Assembly (NCBI RefSeq): GCF_032452875.1
Contig: NC_083875.1
Coordinates: forward strand, 77,088,178-77,152,177
Length of the DNA stretch: 64,000 bases
Direction: 5' to 3'
Source: Bos javanicus
Lineage: Eukaryota; Chordata; Mammalia; Artiodactyla; Bovidae
Each line of letters starts with the position of its first letter. Position 1 is the stretch's first letter. Of the stretch, positions 33,762 to 44,629 are shown one piece after another. The notes beneath the pieces were generated by a model, which saw only the letters and a list, made by a program, of their open reading frames with translations, was not told the origin of the DNA and made no database searches. The position numbers and the translations under genes were made by a program.

Positions 33762-36345
33762 ACAAGAGAGTCTGAAATGCAGTAGTACTTGAGTGCAATC
33801 TCAAAGATGACAGAATGATCTTGTTCATTTCCAGAGCAAACCATTCAACAACACAGTAATCCAAATCTATGCCCCAACCACTAATGCCGAAGAAGCTGCA
33901 ATTGAATATTTCTATGAAGACCTACAAGACCTTCTAGGATTAACACCAAAAAAAGATGTTCTTTTCATCATAGGGGACTGGAATGCAAAAGTAGAAAGTC
34001 AAGAGATACCTGGAGTAACAGGCCAGTTTGGCCTTGGAGTACAAAATGAAGCACAACAAAGGCTAACGGAGTTTTCCAAGAGAAAGCACTGGTCATAGCA
34101 AACACCCTCTTCCAACAAACAACACAAGAGATGAATCTACACATAGACATTACTAAATGGTCAACACTGAAATCAGATTGATTATATTCTTTGCAGCCGA
34201 AGATGGAGAAGCTCTATACAGTCGGCAAAAACAAGACCTGGGGCTGACTGTGGCTCAGATTATGAGCTCCTTATTGCAAAATTCAGGCACAAATTGAAGA
34301 AAGTAGAGAAAACCACTAGATCATTCAGGCATGACTTAAATCAAATCCCTTACGATTATACAGTGGAGGTGACCAATAGATTCAAGGGATTAGATCTGGT
34401 AGACAGAGTGCCTGAAGAACTATGGATGGAAGTTTGTAACACTGTACAGGAGGTGGTGACCAAAACCATCTTCAAGAAAAAGAATGCAAGAAGGCAAAGT
34501 GGTTGTCTGAGGAGGCCTTAAAAATAGTTGAGAAAAGAGGAGAAGTGAAAGGCAAAGACATACCCAACTGAATGCAGAGTTCCAGAAAATAGCAAGGAGA
34601 GATAAGAAAGCCTTCTTAAGTGAACTATGCAAAGAAATAGAGGAAGACAATAGAATGGGAAAGACTAGAGATCTCAAGAAAATTGGAGATAACAAGGTAC
34701 TTATATTTCATGCAAAGATGGGCACAATAAAGGGCAGAAATGGAAAGGACATAACAAAAGCAGAAGAGATTAAGAAGAGATGGCAGGAATACACTATGCA
34801 AAAAAGGCTTAATGATCTGATAACTGTGATGGTGTGGTCATTCACCTAGAGCCAGACAATCTGGAGTGTGCAATCAAGTGGGCCTTAGGAAGCATTACTA
34901 TGAACAAAGCTAGTGAAGGTATTTCAAATCCTAAAAGATACTGCTGTTAAAATTCAGCACTCAGTATGTCAGCAAATTTGGAAAACTCAGCAGTGGCCAC
35001 AGGGCTGGAAAAGGTCAGTTTTCATTCCGATCCCAAAGAAAGGCAATGCCAAAGAATGGTCAGACTACCATACAGTTACACACATTTCACATGCTAGCAA
35101 GGTAATGCTCAAAATCCTTCAAGCTAGGCTTCATCAGTATGTGAAACAAGAACTTCCAGATGTTCAAGCTGGATTTGGAAAAGCTAAAGGAATCAGAGAT
35201 CAAATTGCCAACATCCGCTGGATCATAGAAAAAGCAACAGAATTCTAAAAAAATCTGCTTCATTAACTACACTAAAACCTTTGATTGTGTGGATCATAAC
35301 AAACTGTAAAATTCTGAAAGAGATGAGAATACCAGACCACCCTGTCTCCTGAGAAGCCTGTATGCAGGACAAGAAGCAACAGTTAGAATCAGACATGGAA
35401 CAATAGATTGATTCAATCTATTAAACCAATAGAGAAGGGAGTACGTCAAGGCTGCATATTGTCACCCTGCTTATTTATCTTATTTGCAGAGTACATCATG
35501 GGAAATGCTGGGCTGGAAGAAACACAAGCTGGAATCAAGATTGTTGGGAGAAATATCAACAAACTCAGATATGCAAATGATACCACTTTAATGGCAGAGA
35601 GTGAAGAGGAGCTAAAGAGCTTCTTGATGAGGGTGAAAAAGGAGAGTGAAAAAGCTGGCTTAAAACTCAACATTCAAAAAATGAAGATCATGGCATCCAC
35701 TCCTGTTACTTCATGGCAAACAGTTGGGGGAAAAAGTGGGAACAGTGACAGATTTTATTTTCTTGGGCTCCAAAAATCACTGTGGACAGTGACTGCAGCC
35801 ACAAAATTAAAAGACACTTGCTCCTTGGAAAAAATAGCTATGACAAACCTAGACAGCATATTAAAAAGGAGAGACATCACTTTGCCAACAAAGGTCCATA
35901 TACTCAAAGCTGTGGTTTTTTCAAGTAGTCATGTATGGATGTGAGAGTTGGACATAAAGAAGGCTGAGTGCTGAAGAATTGATGCTTTTGAACTGTGGAG
36001 CCGGAAAATAGTCTTGATAGTCCCTTGGACAGCAGGGAGAGCAAACCAGTCAATCGGAAAAGAAATCAACCCTGAATATTCATTGGAAGGATTGATGCTG
36101 AAACTCCAATACTTTGCCCACCTGATGCGATGAGCCAACTCACTGGAAAAGACTCTGATGCAGGGAAAGATTGAGGGCAGGAGGAGAAGGGGGTGACAGA
36201 GGATGATACAGTTGAATGGCATCACTGACTCAATTGACATGAGTTTGAACAAACTCTGCAAGATAGTAAAGGACAGGGAAGCCTGGTATGCTACAGTTCA
36301 CGGGGTTGCAAAGAGTCGGACACAACTTAGCGACTGAAGGACAAC
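33762..36345 (+). mobile_element. BovB LINE, long copy (about 2.6 kb)
   Basis: The longest BovB here. It covers part of the endonuclease domain (IIGDWNAKVESQEIPG-like at 33965), the linker, the RT domain (GVRQGCILSPCLF at 35440, YANDTTLMAES at 35570, where the usual YADD is YAND) and the C-terminal region to the 3' end at 'cacaacttagcgactg'. Frames at 34294-34521, 34913-35248 and 35408-35944 are segments of one ORF broken by indels and stops. The catalytic motif change also argues that it is dead. Confidence 0.92.
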
Positions 36346-36595
36346 AAGGCTTCTGGTCTATAAATGCTGCTAGGTAAATGCAGTGACAGAATAAGCTAGA
36401 TTCCTGACGTTTCAGTCACCTAAGTGCTCCAGTACTTTGATCTCAACAACAAAAGTATTCACTTATTTTTGTAGAAAGGAGGAGGTAGGCATGGAAATAA
36501 ATGCTTTCTTCCCTGTCATAGTTTTTCTGACCACTAGCATTAGATGTGCTGGAGTTTCATATTACTTTGCCCCTCATCTCTGTGCTCACATTTTA
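36346..36595. other. Unassigned intronic sequence
   Basis: No recognised gene or repeat. Confidence 0.4.
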
Positions 36596-37310
36596 AGGTA
36601 GTGGGATGCAGTGGAAAGTAGACCAAAGGTTGGACAGCCAAGCTCTGCCACTTATGAGATTTTAGTTCTTAAGTTACTTCCATTGACAGATGAATGGATA
36701 AAGAAGATGTAGTACACATATACAAGGGAATTTTACTCATAAAATGAAACAATGCCATTTGGATGGACATGGATGGTCCTGGAGATTATCATACCAGGTG
36801 AAGTAAAGTCATAAAGAGAAAGACAAATATGATATCACTTATATGTGGAATAAAAAATGATACGATTGAACTTATTTACAAAACAGAAACAGACTCACAG
36901 ACTGAAAACAGACTTGTGGTTACCAAAGGGGAAAGGTCAATGCAGGGGTGGGGGATAAATTAGGATGTTGGGATTAGCAGATACAAACTATATATAATAG
37001 ATAAATAGCAAGGATCTACTCTATAGCAAAAGGAACTCTACTCAATATTCTATAACAACTTACATGGGAAAAGACTGAAAAAAGAATAGATACAAAGTAT
37101 ATGTATGTGTATAACTGAATCACTTTGTTGTATACCTGAAATTAAGACAATACTGTAAATCAACTATACTCCAATATAAAATGAAAATTTTTTTAAATTG
37201 ACAGAGCTCAGTTTGTTTAACCACAAAATAAAAGTAACTCCTACCTCATAAGGCTGGGTGAGGGCTACACAAAATTATGGATGCATAAGTGCTATCTGTA
37301 TCAAAAAAGT
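36596..37310 (+). repeat. MIR SINE split by an L1 tail
   Basis: The 5' half (tgccacttatgagattttag, to about 36681) and 3' half (ctcagtttgtttaaccacaaaataaaagtaactcctacctcataagg, from about 37206) form one MIR when the L1 at 36691-37196 is removed. Confidence 0.7.
36691..37196 (+). mobile_element. L1 3' end, 5' truncated, inserted in MIR
   Basis: Starts 'tgaatggataaagaagatgt' and ends 'caactatactccaatataaaatg' plus an A/T-rich tail. Direct repeats ATTGACAGA lie at 36682-36690 and 37197-37205. L1 itself usually has a very similar 'gacaga' just before 'tgaatgg', so the left repeat overlaps the L1 sequence. Confidence 0.82.
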
Positions 37311-38846
37311 TTTAGGAATTAGATGTTACTATCTTACCAAAGAATATTAGGTTACATTGATCTATACCAAGCAATATGTACATTTGGTCTGTTATGAAGC
37401 AGTATCATTTTATAACCATGTAGATTAGTTTTCTTATAAATCCACTCATACAGAGTGTACAAGGAAAACTGCATTATAGTTATCCATATTTTCTTAATAT
37501 TCTTTATATGATAGATGCTTAAAGTTTCTTTCCTACATGCCCTTTTTTGATAAATTCTAACAATGTCCAAAGAAGCAGAACTGTTAAATTAGTAAGACGA
37601 CCTACATTGTTTCATTAAATTTCTTTTACTTCATCTATACATGAGAAGCCTCCTGGATGTATCCACAAAGCTTAATGGCTGAAAACTTTTTTTAGAAATG
37701 ATAAAACAATGATTAAGGAAAAGGAAATAGCTTTCAAATTTATATAATTATGCAGCCCAATTAGAAGTTCTGACACATAGGAAACAAAAAATGTTGACTA
37801 TTGCAATTATATTTTAGTATAGTAATATAACTGTTTTTATATCATTACCATCATTATTCAACTTGAAGAAATACTTTATGAAGTGAAGTAGCAAGAATCA
37901 AAAGATGCTGAAGGAGAAGACTGGCCATCATTGATGGACAGGCAGTGTGCCTGTTGTGTATGGTCAAGCAGGTTGCACACTGCTCATTCCAGTCAACACC
38001 TTTCACATGATCCCAATGTGATGGCACTTCCTAAAGACACGCCATTTACCACAACACAGCCTACTCAGCCGGCTGCTGACAGATGCTGTTGCTGAAAATA
38101 CTGTTCTTTATCTTATTGCGAAGGCAAAACATAGAGACCTTTTTTAGTACAGCAGCAAAATTAGTAGCAGGTAAAAATGGAATAAGCATTGCTCACATTT
38201 ACATTCAGAAGTCAGCTCTCTATTAACACTGAGCATATTTGTGACCGAGTCCAAAGACCACAGCTGCAATTACCAGCAACTTGTATGGTACAAAACAGCT
38301 AAAGACAATGGCTAATGGTCGTTATCTAGTTTGCCTGTGTATGAATGAAACAGTGCAGTATCGGGTGTCACCAGAGCAGATGTCTTAAAATGAAGATAAC
38401 AGGAACCCCTATCTATCTCATGAGTTTGTGGAAAGGCTCAAAAGTATGTTGAAATGTGAGAAAGCCCTTGGCAATATCAATATCAGAGTATTGTTATTTG
38501 CGTTTATCCACACTAACTTCCTTAGCCAAGACTTTGGGTTACCTGGGGTAACTTTACACCCCTTTGGCAATGCCTTTCCTATCTGGAACCTACCATTGTT
38601 GCTGCTGACATTTGGCTGAAACCAAACTGGCTCACTTTGCAGGAGACACTCTTTCAGCCTTGTTGCTTGCTCTCCCTGCCATGACCACACAGTCCTCACC
38701 CTGGGAACATTGGGCCTTTCTCTATGATGAAGGCTTTGGCAAATGGCATCTTTGGGACCCACCACTCTGGTTCCCTCTGTGGCACTCCAAGTCACCCTAT
38801 GCTGATACTCAACTATGGAATGCCCCCTAAACCTACAGAAAGAAAG
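37311..38846. other. Unassigned intronic sequence
   Basis: About 1.5 kb with no recognised exon or repeat. The part at 38430-38840 has open frames on both strands (one of 172 codons on minus starting in the SINE), but I recognise no protein family. It may be old mobile DNA or a decayed pseudogene. Confidence 0.4.
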
Positions 38847-39053
38847 AAAGTGAAGTTGCTCAGTTGTGTCCAACTCTTTGCGACCCCATGGACTGTAGCC
38901 TACCAGGCTCCCCAGTCCACGGAATTTTCCAGGCAAGAGTACTGGAGTGGATTGCCATTTCCTTCTCCAGGGGATCTTCCCAATCCAGGGATTGAACCTG
39001 GGTCTCCCACACTGCAGGCAGACACTTTACCGTCTGAGCCACCGGGGAAGCTC
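38847..39053 (-). mobile_element. Bov-tA SINE
   Basis: The plus strand is the reverse complement: from 'aaagtgaagttgctcagttg' through the A unit to 'gagccaccggggaagct'. Complete or nearly so. No clean duplication found. Confidence 0.9.
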
Positions 39054-39148
39054 AGAACAGGGACACAAAGAAAGCAGTACCACCACCTGGCAGGGAGAGG
39101 GGGGTATTTTGGAAGACTGTAGAGGATTTTTTGGAGGTCACAAAGATG

Positions 39149-40010
39149 GGAGTATATCATGAGAAATGCTGGGCTGGAAGAAGCACAAGCTGGAATCAAG
39201 ATTGCCGGGAGAAATATCAATAACCTCAGATATGCAGATGATACCACCCTTATGGCAGAAAGTGAAGAGGAACTAAAAAGCCTCTTGATGAAAGTGAAAG
39301 TGGAGAGTGAAAAAGTTGGCGTAAAGCTCAACATTCAGAAAATGAAAATCATGGCATCTGGTCCCATCACTTCATGGGAAATAGATGGGGAAACAGTGCC
39401 AGACTTTATTTTTTGGGCCTCCAAAATCACTGCAGATGGTGACTGCAGCCATGAAATTAAAAGACGCTTACTCCTTGGAAGGAAAGTTATGACCAACCTA
39501 GATAGCAGAGACGTTACTTTGCCAACAAAGTTCCGTCTAGTCAAGGCTATGGTTTTTCCTGTGGTCATGTATGGATGTGAGAGTTGGACTGTGAAGAAAG
39601 CTGAGTGCCGAAGAATTGATGCTTTTGAACTGTGGTGTTGGCTGTGGTGAAGACTGTGGTGAAGACTCTTGAGAGTGCCTTGGACTGCAAGGAGATCCAA
39701 CCAGTCCATTCTGAAGGAGATCAGCCCTGGCATTTCTTTGGAAGGAATGATGCTAAAGCTGAAACTCCAGTACTTTGGCTACCTCATGCAAAGAGTTGAC
39801 TCATTGGAAAAGACTCTGATGCTGGGAGGGATTGGGGGAAGGAGGAGAAGGGGACGACAGAAGATGAGATGGCTGGATGGCATCACTGACTTGATGGATG
39901 TGAGTTTGAGTGAACTCCGGGAGTTGGTGATGGACAGGGAGGCCTGGCTGCAATTCATGGGGTCACAAAGAGTCAGACACAACTGAGCGGCTGAACTGAT
40001 CTGACTGAAG
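39149..40010 (+). mobile_element. BovB LINE, 3' part
   Basis: Starts in the RT domain (NNLRYADDTTLMAES intact at 39216) and reads on in one frame for 163 codons (39159-39650). A small duplication (gctgtggtgaagactgtggtgaagactc at 39640-39668) then shifts the frame. Ends 'gactgagcggctgaactg'-like at the 3' terminus. One of the least decayed BovB copies here, yet strongly truncated. Confidence 0.92.
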
Positions 40011-40468
40011 ACTGGCAGGGTCAGCATCATTTAGTGGGTGTGTGTCAAGGATATCAGACATCCAAAAATGCATAGGATGGCCCCACAAGGAATTATCTTG
40101 CATCCTACATGACTTTTAGGTGTCTATTAAATATTATATATGTAGGTGAGAAACCTATTTAGAATGATCTGAATTTAGAACCTACCTGTGTTTTACATTT
40201 AAACCTAAAGCATCTGGATAAGATTTTAACATACTTTGAATTTTTCACGCATACAACCACACTGGGAAAATTGAAGGAAGTATCTTGCCAAGAGTTCATC
40301 TGTTTAGAACATCACACCATGCTGTCCGGAATGACCAAGGTGTCCAAGAGCCCTACACAGTAGCACATATTTCTGTATCTGTTGAGTGGCACCCATGTCC
40401 CCCCCATTACATTCACAGAAGAGCTAGTGTCCCACTCCTTAATTCTGCCTCTTGGTGAATCAGGCTTA
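40011..40468. other. Unassigned intronic sequence
   Basis: No recognised gene or repeat. Confidence 0.45.
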
Positions 40469-40481
40469 AGAAAAACCTTTG

Positions 40482-40763
40482 TGACTTCCCTGGTGATCCA
40501 GCGGTTAAGAATTCACCTGCCAATATAGGAGACAAGGGTTCAATCCTTGGGCCATGAAGATTCCACATGCTATAGGGCAACTAAGTCCATGTACCACAAC
40601 TGCTGAGCCTGAGCTCGGGTCTGTGAGCTGCAACTACTGGAGCTCACATGTCCCAGAGCCCGTGCTTAACAGCAAGAGAAGGCACTTCAATGAAAAGCCT
40701 GCACACCACAACTAGAGCCCACGCATGGCAACAAAGACCCGCTACAGCCAAAGATAAATAAAT
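40482..40763 (+). mobile_element. CHR-type tRNA-derived SINE
   Basis: Starts 'tgacttccctggtgatccag' and runs through 'caactaagtccatgtaccacaac' to an A-rich 'aaagataaataaat' tail, the cetartiodactyl CHR pattern. Duplication AGAAAAACCTTTG (40469-40481) and AGAAAAACATTTG (40764-40776), 12/13 identical. Confidence 0.88.
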
Positions 40764-40776
40764 AGAAAAACATTTG

Positions 40777-41346
40777 GAAAGACTTGATTTTTTAATTGTA
40801 AATTACTTATAATTTCCCATGACATTATAGTTAGAACATTATTTTGACTTTTAAAGTTATGTGTAAGTAGACTGTGTTTTCTCTGAGGTTCATTTCAGGA
40901 TGGTAGAGAGGATATTAAGATCTTTGTTATTACGTGGAGACACTGAATCTAAAAGGACTGACAATTGCTGCTTAAGAACTCACAAAACTGTCGGGTCTCT
41001 ACAAAGGTCATATATTTGTTGCCTATTAACTGGAACCATCCTTGCTGTGGTGAGCTAACTTCTGATTGACCTACTTATGTTGATCAGTGTAGCCATCTTG
41101 GCTCTGGGAGGTGTGCTGTACTCTTGAATTGAGGGTAGGGAGAGAGGAGTGAAGGAAGAGTGTGAGAGAAGGAAAGAGGTCATCACTCCACTTCTAGGAA
41201 ATTGGATGAAATGGATGGAGCTATAGCCTGGAATTCTGGGGACCTAGATTCCATTCCACCCAACTTTCTTTGTGTCCTTGGGTATGTCTATGAGTCTTGG
41301 ACTTTTTAACCTAAAAATTGACCAGACCTTTCCCAGTTCCAGCATT
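40777..41346. other. Unassigned intronic sequence
   Basis: No recognised gene or repeat. Confidence 0.4.
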
Positions 41347-41692
41347 CTTAGTCTAGGTCTTAATAAAATGTCTTAGGCTTGATCTTAGTCTGCTGCTGCT
41401 GCTAAGTCGCTTCAGTCGTGTCCGACTCTGTGCGACCCCATGGACGGCAGCCCATCAGGCTTCCCCGTCCCTGGGATTCTCCAGGCAAGAACACTGGAGT
41501 GGGTTGCCATTTCCTTCTCCAATGCATGAAAGTGAAAAGTGAAAATGAAGTCGCTCAGTCGTGTCCGACTCTAGCGACCCCACGGACTACAGCCTACCAG
41601 GCTCCTCCGTCCAAGGGACTTTCCAGGCAAGAGTACTGGAGTGGGGTGCCATTGCCTTCTCCACATCTTAGTCTAGGTCTCAATAAAATGTC
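41347..41692. repeat. 37-bp tandem duplication, second copy split by a SINE
   Basis: The phrase CTTAGTCTAGGTCTTAATAA starts at 41347. A second copy begins at 41384 (CTTAGTCT), is split by the BOV-A2 and resumes at 41667 (CTTAGTCTAGGTCTCAATAA). Removing the SINE leaves two tandem copies of period 37. Confidence 0.8.
41392..41664 (-). mobile_element. BOV-A2 SINE, full dimer
   Basis: Two A units in tandem on the minus strand; the plus strand begins with (CTG)n, the reverse of the (CAG)n tail. Perfect 10-bp duplication ATCTTAGTCT at 41382-41391 and 41665-41674. Confidence 0.93.
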
Positions 41693-41750
41693 CCACTTAA
41701 AACTATAGATGCGCTTTCCCTGAAAGCACCAATCACCTTCATATAATAAA

Positions 41751-41786
41751 CAGAGCTATTTCTGCTGTATCTATAGAAGAACATTG
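41751..41786 (+). repeat. 36-bp dispersed direct repeat, copy 1
   Basis: Begins CAGAGCTATTTCTG and ends AGAAGAACATTG. An almost identical copy (35/36) lies 826 bases downstream. Flanks differ, so it is not part of a longer duplicated block. Confidence 0.9.
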
Positions 41787-41864
41787 CAGAAGAGGGAAAA
41801 AGACAAGGGCACTAAGATTTTTAATTTTTACAGGGCTAGACAGTTTAGGCCTGTGATCATGTGA

Positions 41865-41990
41865 TATTCATAAAAGGAGATGAGGAAAGTGAGGCTCAGA
41901 GAGGTTAGGTAACTTGCACAAGGTCATGACTCCAGGAAACAACACAGCAGGAGTTTGTGCCCAAGCCTGCCTGACTCCAAAGCTTTGGAG
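41865..41990 (-). repeat. MIR SINE
   Basis: The plus strand reads 'gatgaggaaagtgaggctca', 'gaggttaggtaacttgcac', 'aaggtcatgactcc', the reverse complement of the MIR core. Confidence 0.85.
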
Positions 41991-42246
41991 TAACCACCAT
42001 GGTCTTATTTACATTCCTGAAGAGAAGGTAATCTGGGAGGCCCAGAGGGACCCTCACTTCTCAATAAAAGAGGAAGAATCTTCCATGTTATTGGCCAATT
42101 TCATTTGCTGAAACCACAGTATCATTATATGTAAGGTGAGCACTGGTCCCTGTTTGCCTGGTATAGTTCCTATTGCCTGCTGTCCTAGCAGCATTAAAAT
42201 GCCTATTTTATCCCCGAAAGGTTTGCCTAGTAGATTTTATAGTCAC

Positions 42247-42305
42247 CTAATTATGTTTCTATGATTGTAGAAATTATGTTTCTATGATTGTTTCTATGAT
42301 TTCTC
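42247..42305 (+). repeat. Short tandem duplication
   Basis: AATTATGTTTCTATGATTG occurs twice about 22 bases apart, followed by a partial third unit (tttctatgattt). Confidence 0.85.
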
Positions 42306-42576
42306 CTGTGATTGTATCATGGCCAGGAGAGAAGCAAAATAAATAAATAAAACCACTTACTGTTGTGGGGATTAGTGGTTTAGATTAGAGATAAACCTTC
42401 AAGTTTATTTTATTCTACATGTGCTATCAGTCCGTAAAATGTTTTCTATCCACATTAAGTAGCGTGCAGACTTCCAACTGTAGTAACACAGTATGTCATA
42501 AACTATGTGACTCTCTTATCTTCCCTTTTTGGGGGATAAAGTCTAATACTTCAAGTGAAGCTTGTGTCACATACAG

Positions 42577-42612
42577 CAGAGCTATTTCTGTTGTATCTAT
42601 AGAAGAACATTG
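42577..42612 (+). repeat. 36-bp dispersed direct repeat, copy 2
   Basis: Second copy of the repeat at 41751-41786; one C-to-T difference. Confidence 0.9.
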
Positions 42613-42626
42613 GGTTCTTCTAAACA

Positions 42627-42667
42627 GGATGTTTTCTTTTAAACCTAATGTTTAAAAGAAAATATCC
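42627..42667. repeat. Near-perfect 18-bp inverted repeat with 5-base loop
   Basis: Left arm GGATGTTTTCTTTTAAAC (42627-42644), loop CTAAT, right arm GTTTAAAAGAAAATATCC (42650-42667). Pairing is 17 of 18, with a G/T wobble at the odd position. It could form a cruciform or an RNA hairpin. Confidence 0.92.
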
Positions 42668-43444
42668 TGAGGATGACTTGTACATTCTCAGAGGAGAGTT
42701 TCACTTTCAGGCATGGGCACTGCAAAATATCTCACACTAGAAATGTACCTGATGCCTCCGAATAAACTTGGGAGGCTGCCTGTTCATTCTATTTAAAACC
42801 GGTTAGAGTCATCCCAGTGACTCAGGAAAGTATAGACTAATGGAAACTTAGACAGACACACACACTTCACAGGAAATCCTAATATTCCTCCTAGCCATGA
42901 GCACCAATCTCACCTCCCTTTGTTATAACCCCCAATGTCTTGCTCATGCCTCTAAGAGTAGCTGAACATTTTGAAACCTTTTACGATGATTTTGATGTCA
43001 ATATCTAGAATTCAAGAGAATCAATCCTTGTCTTTACATTGCAACAGTCAACTTCCCCTTCCAGACACTGAAGTGTCTCTCACCAAGGTATCCAATGATT
43101 AGCATGTTGCTAATGTGCACTCTTTCCTGTCCTTCTGGCCACTGTACCTCTGTGACTCCACACACTCTTGGTTTCTGTCTCATGATTCTAAGCTACTTCT
43201 GTCTTTCCCACAGTCTTTTCATGTCTACTCGTGGTAGCCTCAGCTCTCTGCTCTTGTCACACTGTAGCCTGCCACTTGGCATCTCAACCGTATGCATGGC
43301 TCCACCATGCTCCTGCAGCATTTCTCTGTACAGCTCTGCACGTCATTAGTGTCCTTGGCCATTTTTCCTTGAAATTAATTTAGGAAACTGTACACACTAT
43401 CACCTTTTGGATATTACTATTAAGGTTAAGAGTATAAGATCTCA
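42668..43444. other. Unassigned intronic sequence
   Basis: No recognised exon or repeat. A short (AC)n run lies at 42857-42865. Confidence 0.4.
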
Positions 43445-44050
43445 TCAAAAAGTTACGGCTGTGGAAAACCATATGGAGATTCCTCAAAAAAAACTAAAAA
43501 TAGAACTACCTCATGACCCAGAAATTCCACTCTTGTGTACATCCAAAAAAATTCAGTTTATCAAAAAAAAAAAAAAAAACCTTAAAAACATTAATTCAAA
43601 AAGATAGATGAACCCCAGTGTGCATAACAACATTATTTACAATTGCCGAGATAAGGAAGCAACCTATCTACCAACAGGTATTGGAATAATGAAGATGTTG
43701 TGTATACATACAGTGGAATACTACTAAGCCATAAAGAAGAAAATCTTGCCATTTACAGCAACGTGGATGGACTTGAAAGGCATTATGTTAAGTGAAATAA
43801 GTCAACAAAGGCAAATACTGTATATTATCACTTATATGAGGAATCTAAAACACACTACAAACCAGCAAATATAACAAATAGAAGGAAAATCACAGATAAA
43901 GAGAAAAAACTAGCAGTTTCCATGGAGGGAAGGGAGGAGGGAGGGGCGACATAGACGTAGGGGATTAAAAGGTACAAACTATTAGGTATAAAATAGGCAA
44001 CTAGGATGTATTGTACAACACCAGGAATATAGCCAATATTTTATTTTATT
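43445..44050 (+). mobile_element. Old L1 3' end
   Basis: Follows the ORF2-end and 3' UTR order: 'accatatggagattcctcaa', 'ctcatgacccagaaattcc', 'acagtggaatactactaagcc', 'aatatagccaatattttat'. Contains an A17 run at 43566-43580. Confidence 0.75.
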
Positions 44051-44082
44051 TTTTAAGTTTTATCGAAATATAGTTGACTTAT

Positions 44083-44275
44083 GGGCTTCCCTGGTGCTTC
44101 ACATGGTAAAGAATCTGCCTGCAATGCAGGAGACCCAGGTTTGATCCCTGGGTTGGGAAGATCCCCTGGAGAAGGGAATGGCTACCCACTCCAGTATCCT
44201 TGTCTGGAGAATCCCATGGACAGAGGAGCCTCACGGGCTCCATGGGGTTGCAAAGAGTTGGACACGACTGAGCGA
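44083..44275 (+). mobile_element. Bov-tA SINE
   Basis: Complete head and A unit, 'gggcttccctggtgcttcac' to 'gacacgactgagcga'. Imperfect duplication GTTGACTTAT (44073-44082) and GTTAATTTAT (44276-44285), 8/10. Confidence 0.88.
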
Positions 44276-44355
44276 GTTAATTTATAATGTGTTAGTTTCA
44301 GATGTACAGCAAAATGACTTAAAATCCTCTTCTATTATAGGTTATGACAAGATAC

Positions 44356-44571
44356 CAGGGCTTCCCTGGTAGCTCAGTGGTTAAAGCCTCTGTGTGCAAT
44401 GCGAGAGACCTGGGTTCGATCCCTGGGTTGGGAAGATCCCCTGGAGAAGGAAATGGCAACCCACTCCAGTATTTTTGCCTGGAGAATCCCATGGATGGAG
44501 GAGCCTGGTGGGCTACAGTCCACAGGGTCGCAAAGAGTTGGACATGACTGAGCAACTTCACTTTCATTTTC
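44356..44571 (+). mobile_element. Bov-tA SINE
   Basis: Complete copy, 'agggcttccctggtagctca' to 'gacatgactgagcaac' plus tail. Duplication ACAAGATAC at 44347-44355 and 44572-44580 (perfect 9 bp). Confidence 0.9.
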
Positions 44572-44629
44572 ACAAGATACTGAGTATAGTTTTCCTGTGC
44601 TATACAGTAGGTTTTTGTGGTTTATATAT

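Larger units (their letters stand above)
44051..44628 (-). mobile_element. L1 3' end, minus strand, split by two Bov-tA SINEs
   Basis: The plus strand reads 'gaaatatagttgactta', 'aatgtgttagtttcagatgtacagc', 'ctattataggttatgacaagata' and 'gtgctatacagtaggttttt', the reverse complement of the artiodactyl L1 3' end. Confidence 0.78.

Noticed and set aside
38418..38936. 172-codon minus-strand ORF as a gene
   Set aside because: It begins inside the Bov-tA SINE and continues into unassigned DNA. No domain, signal peptide or family was recognised, and the opposite strand is also open.
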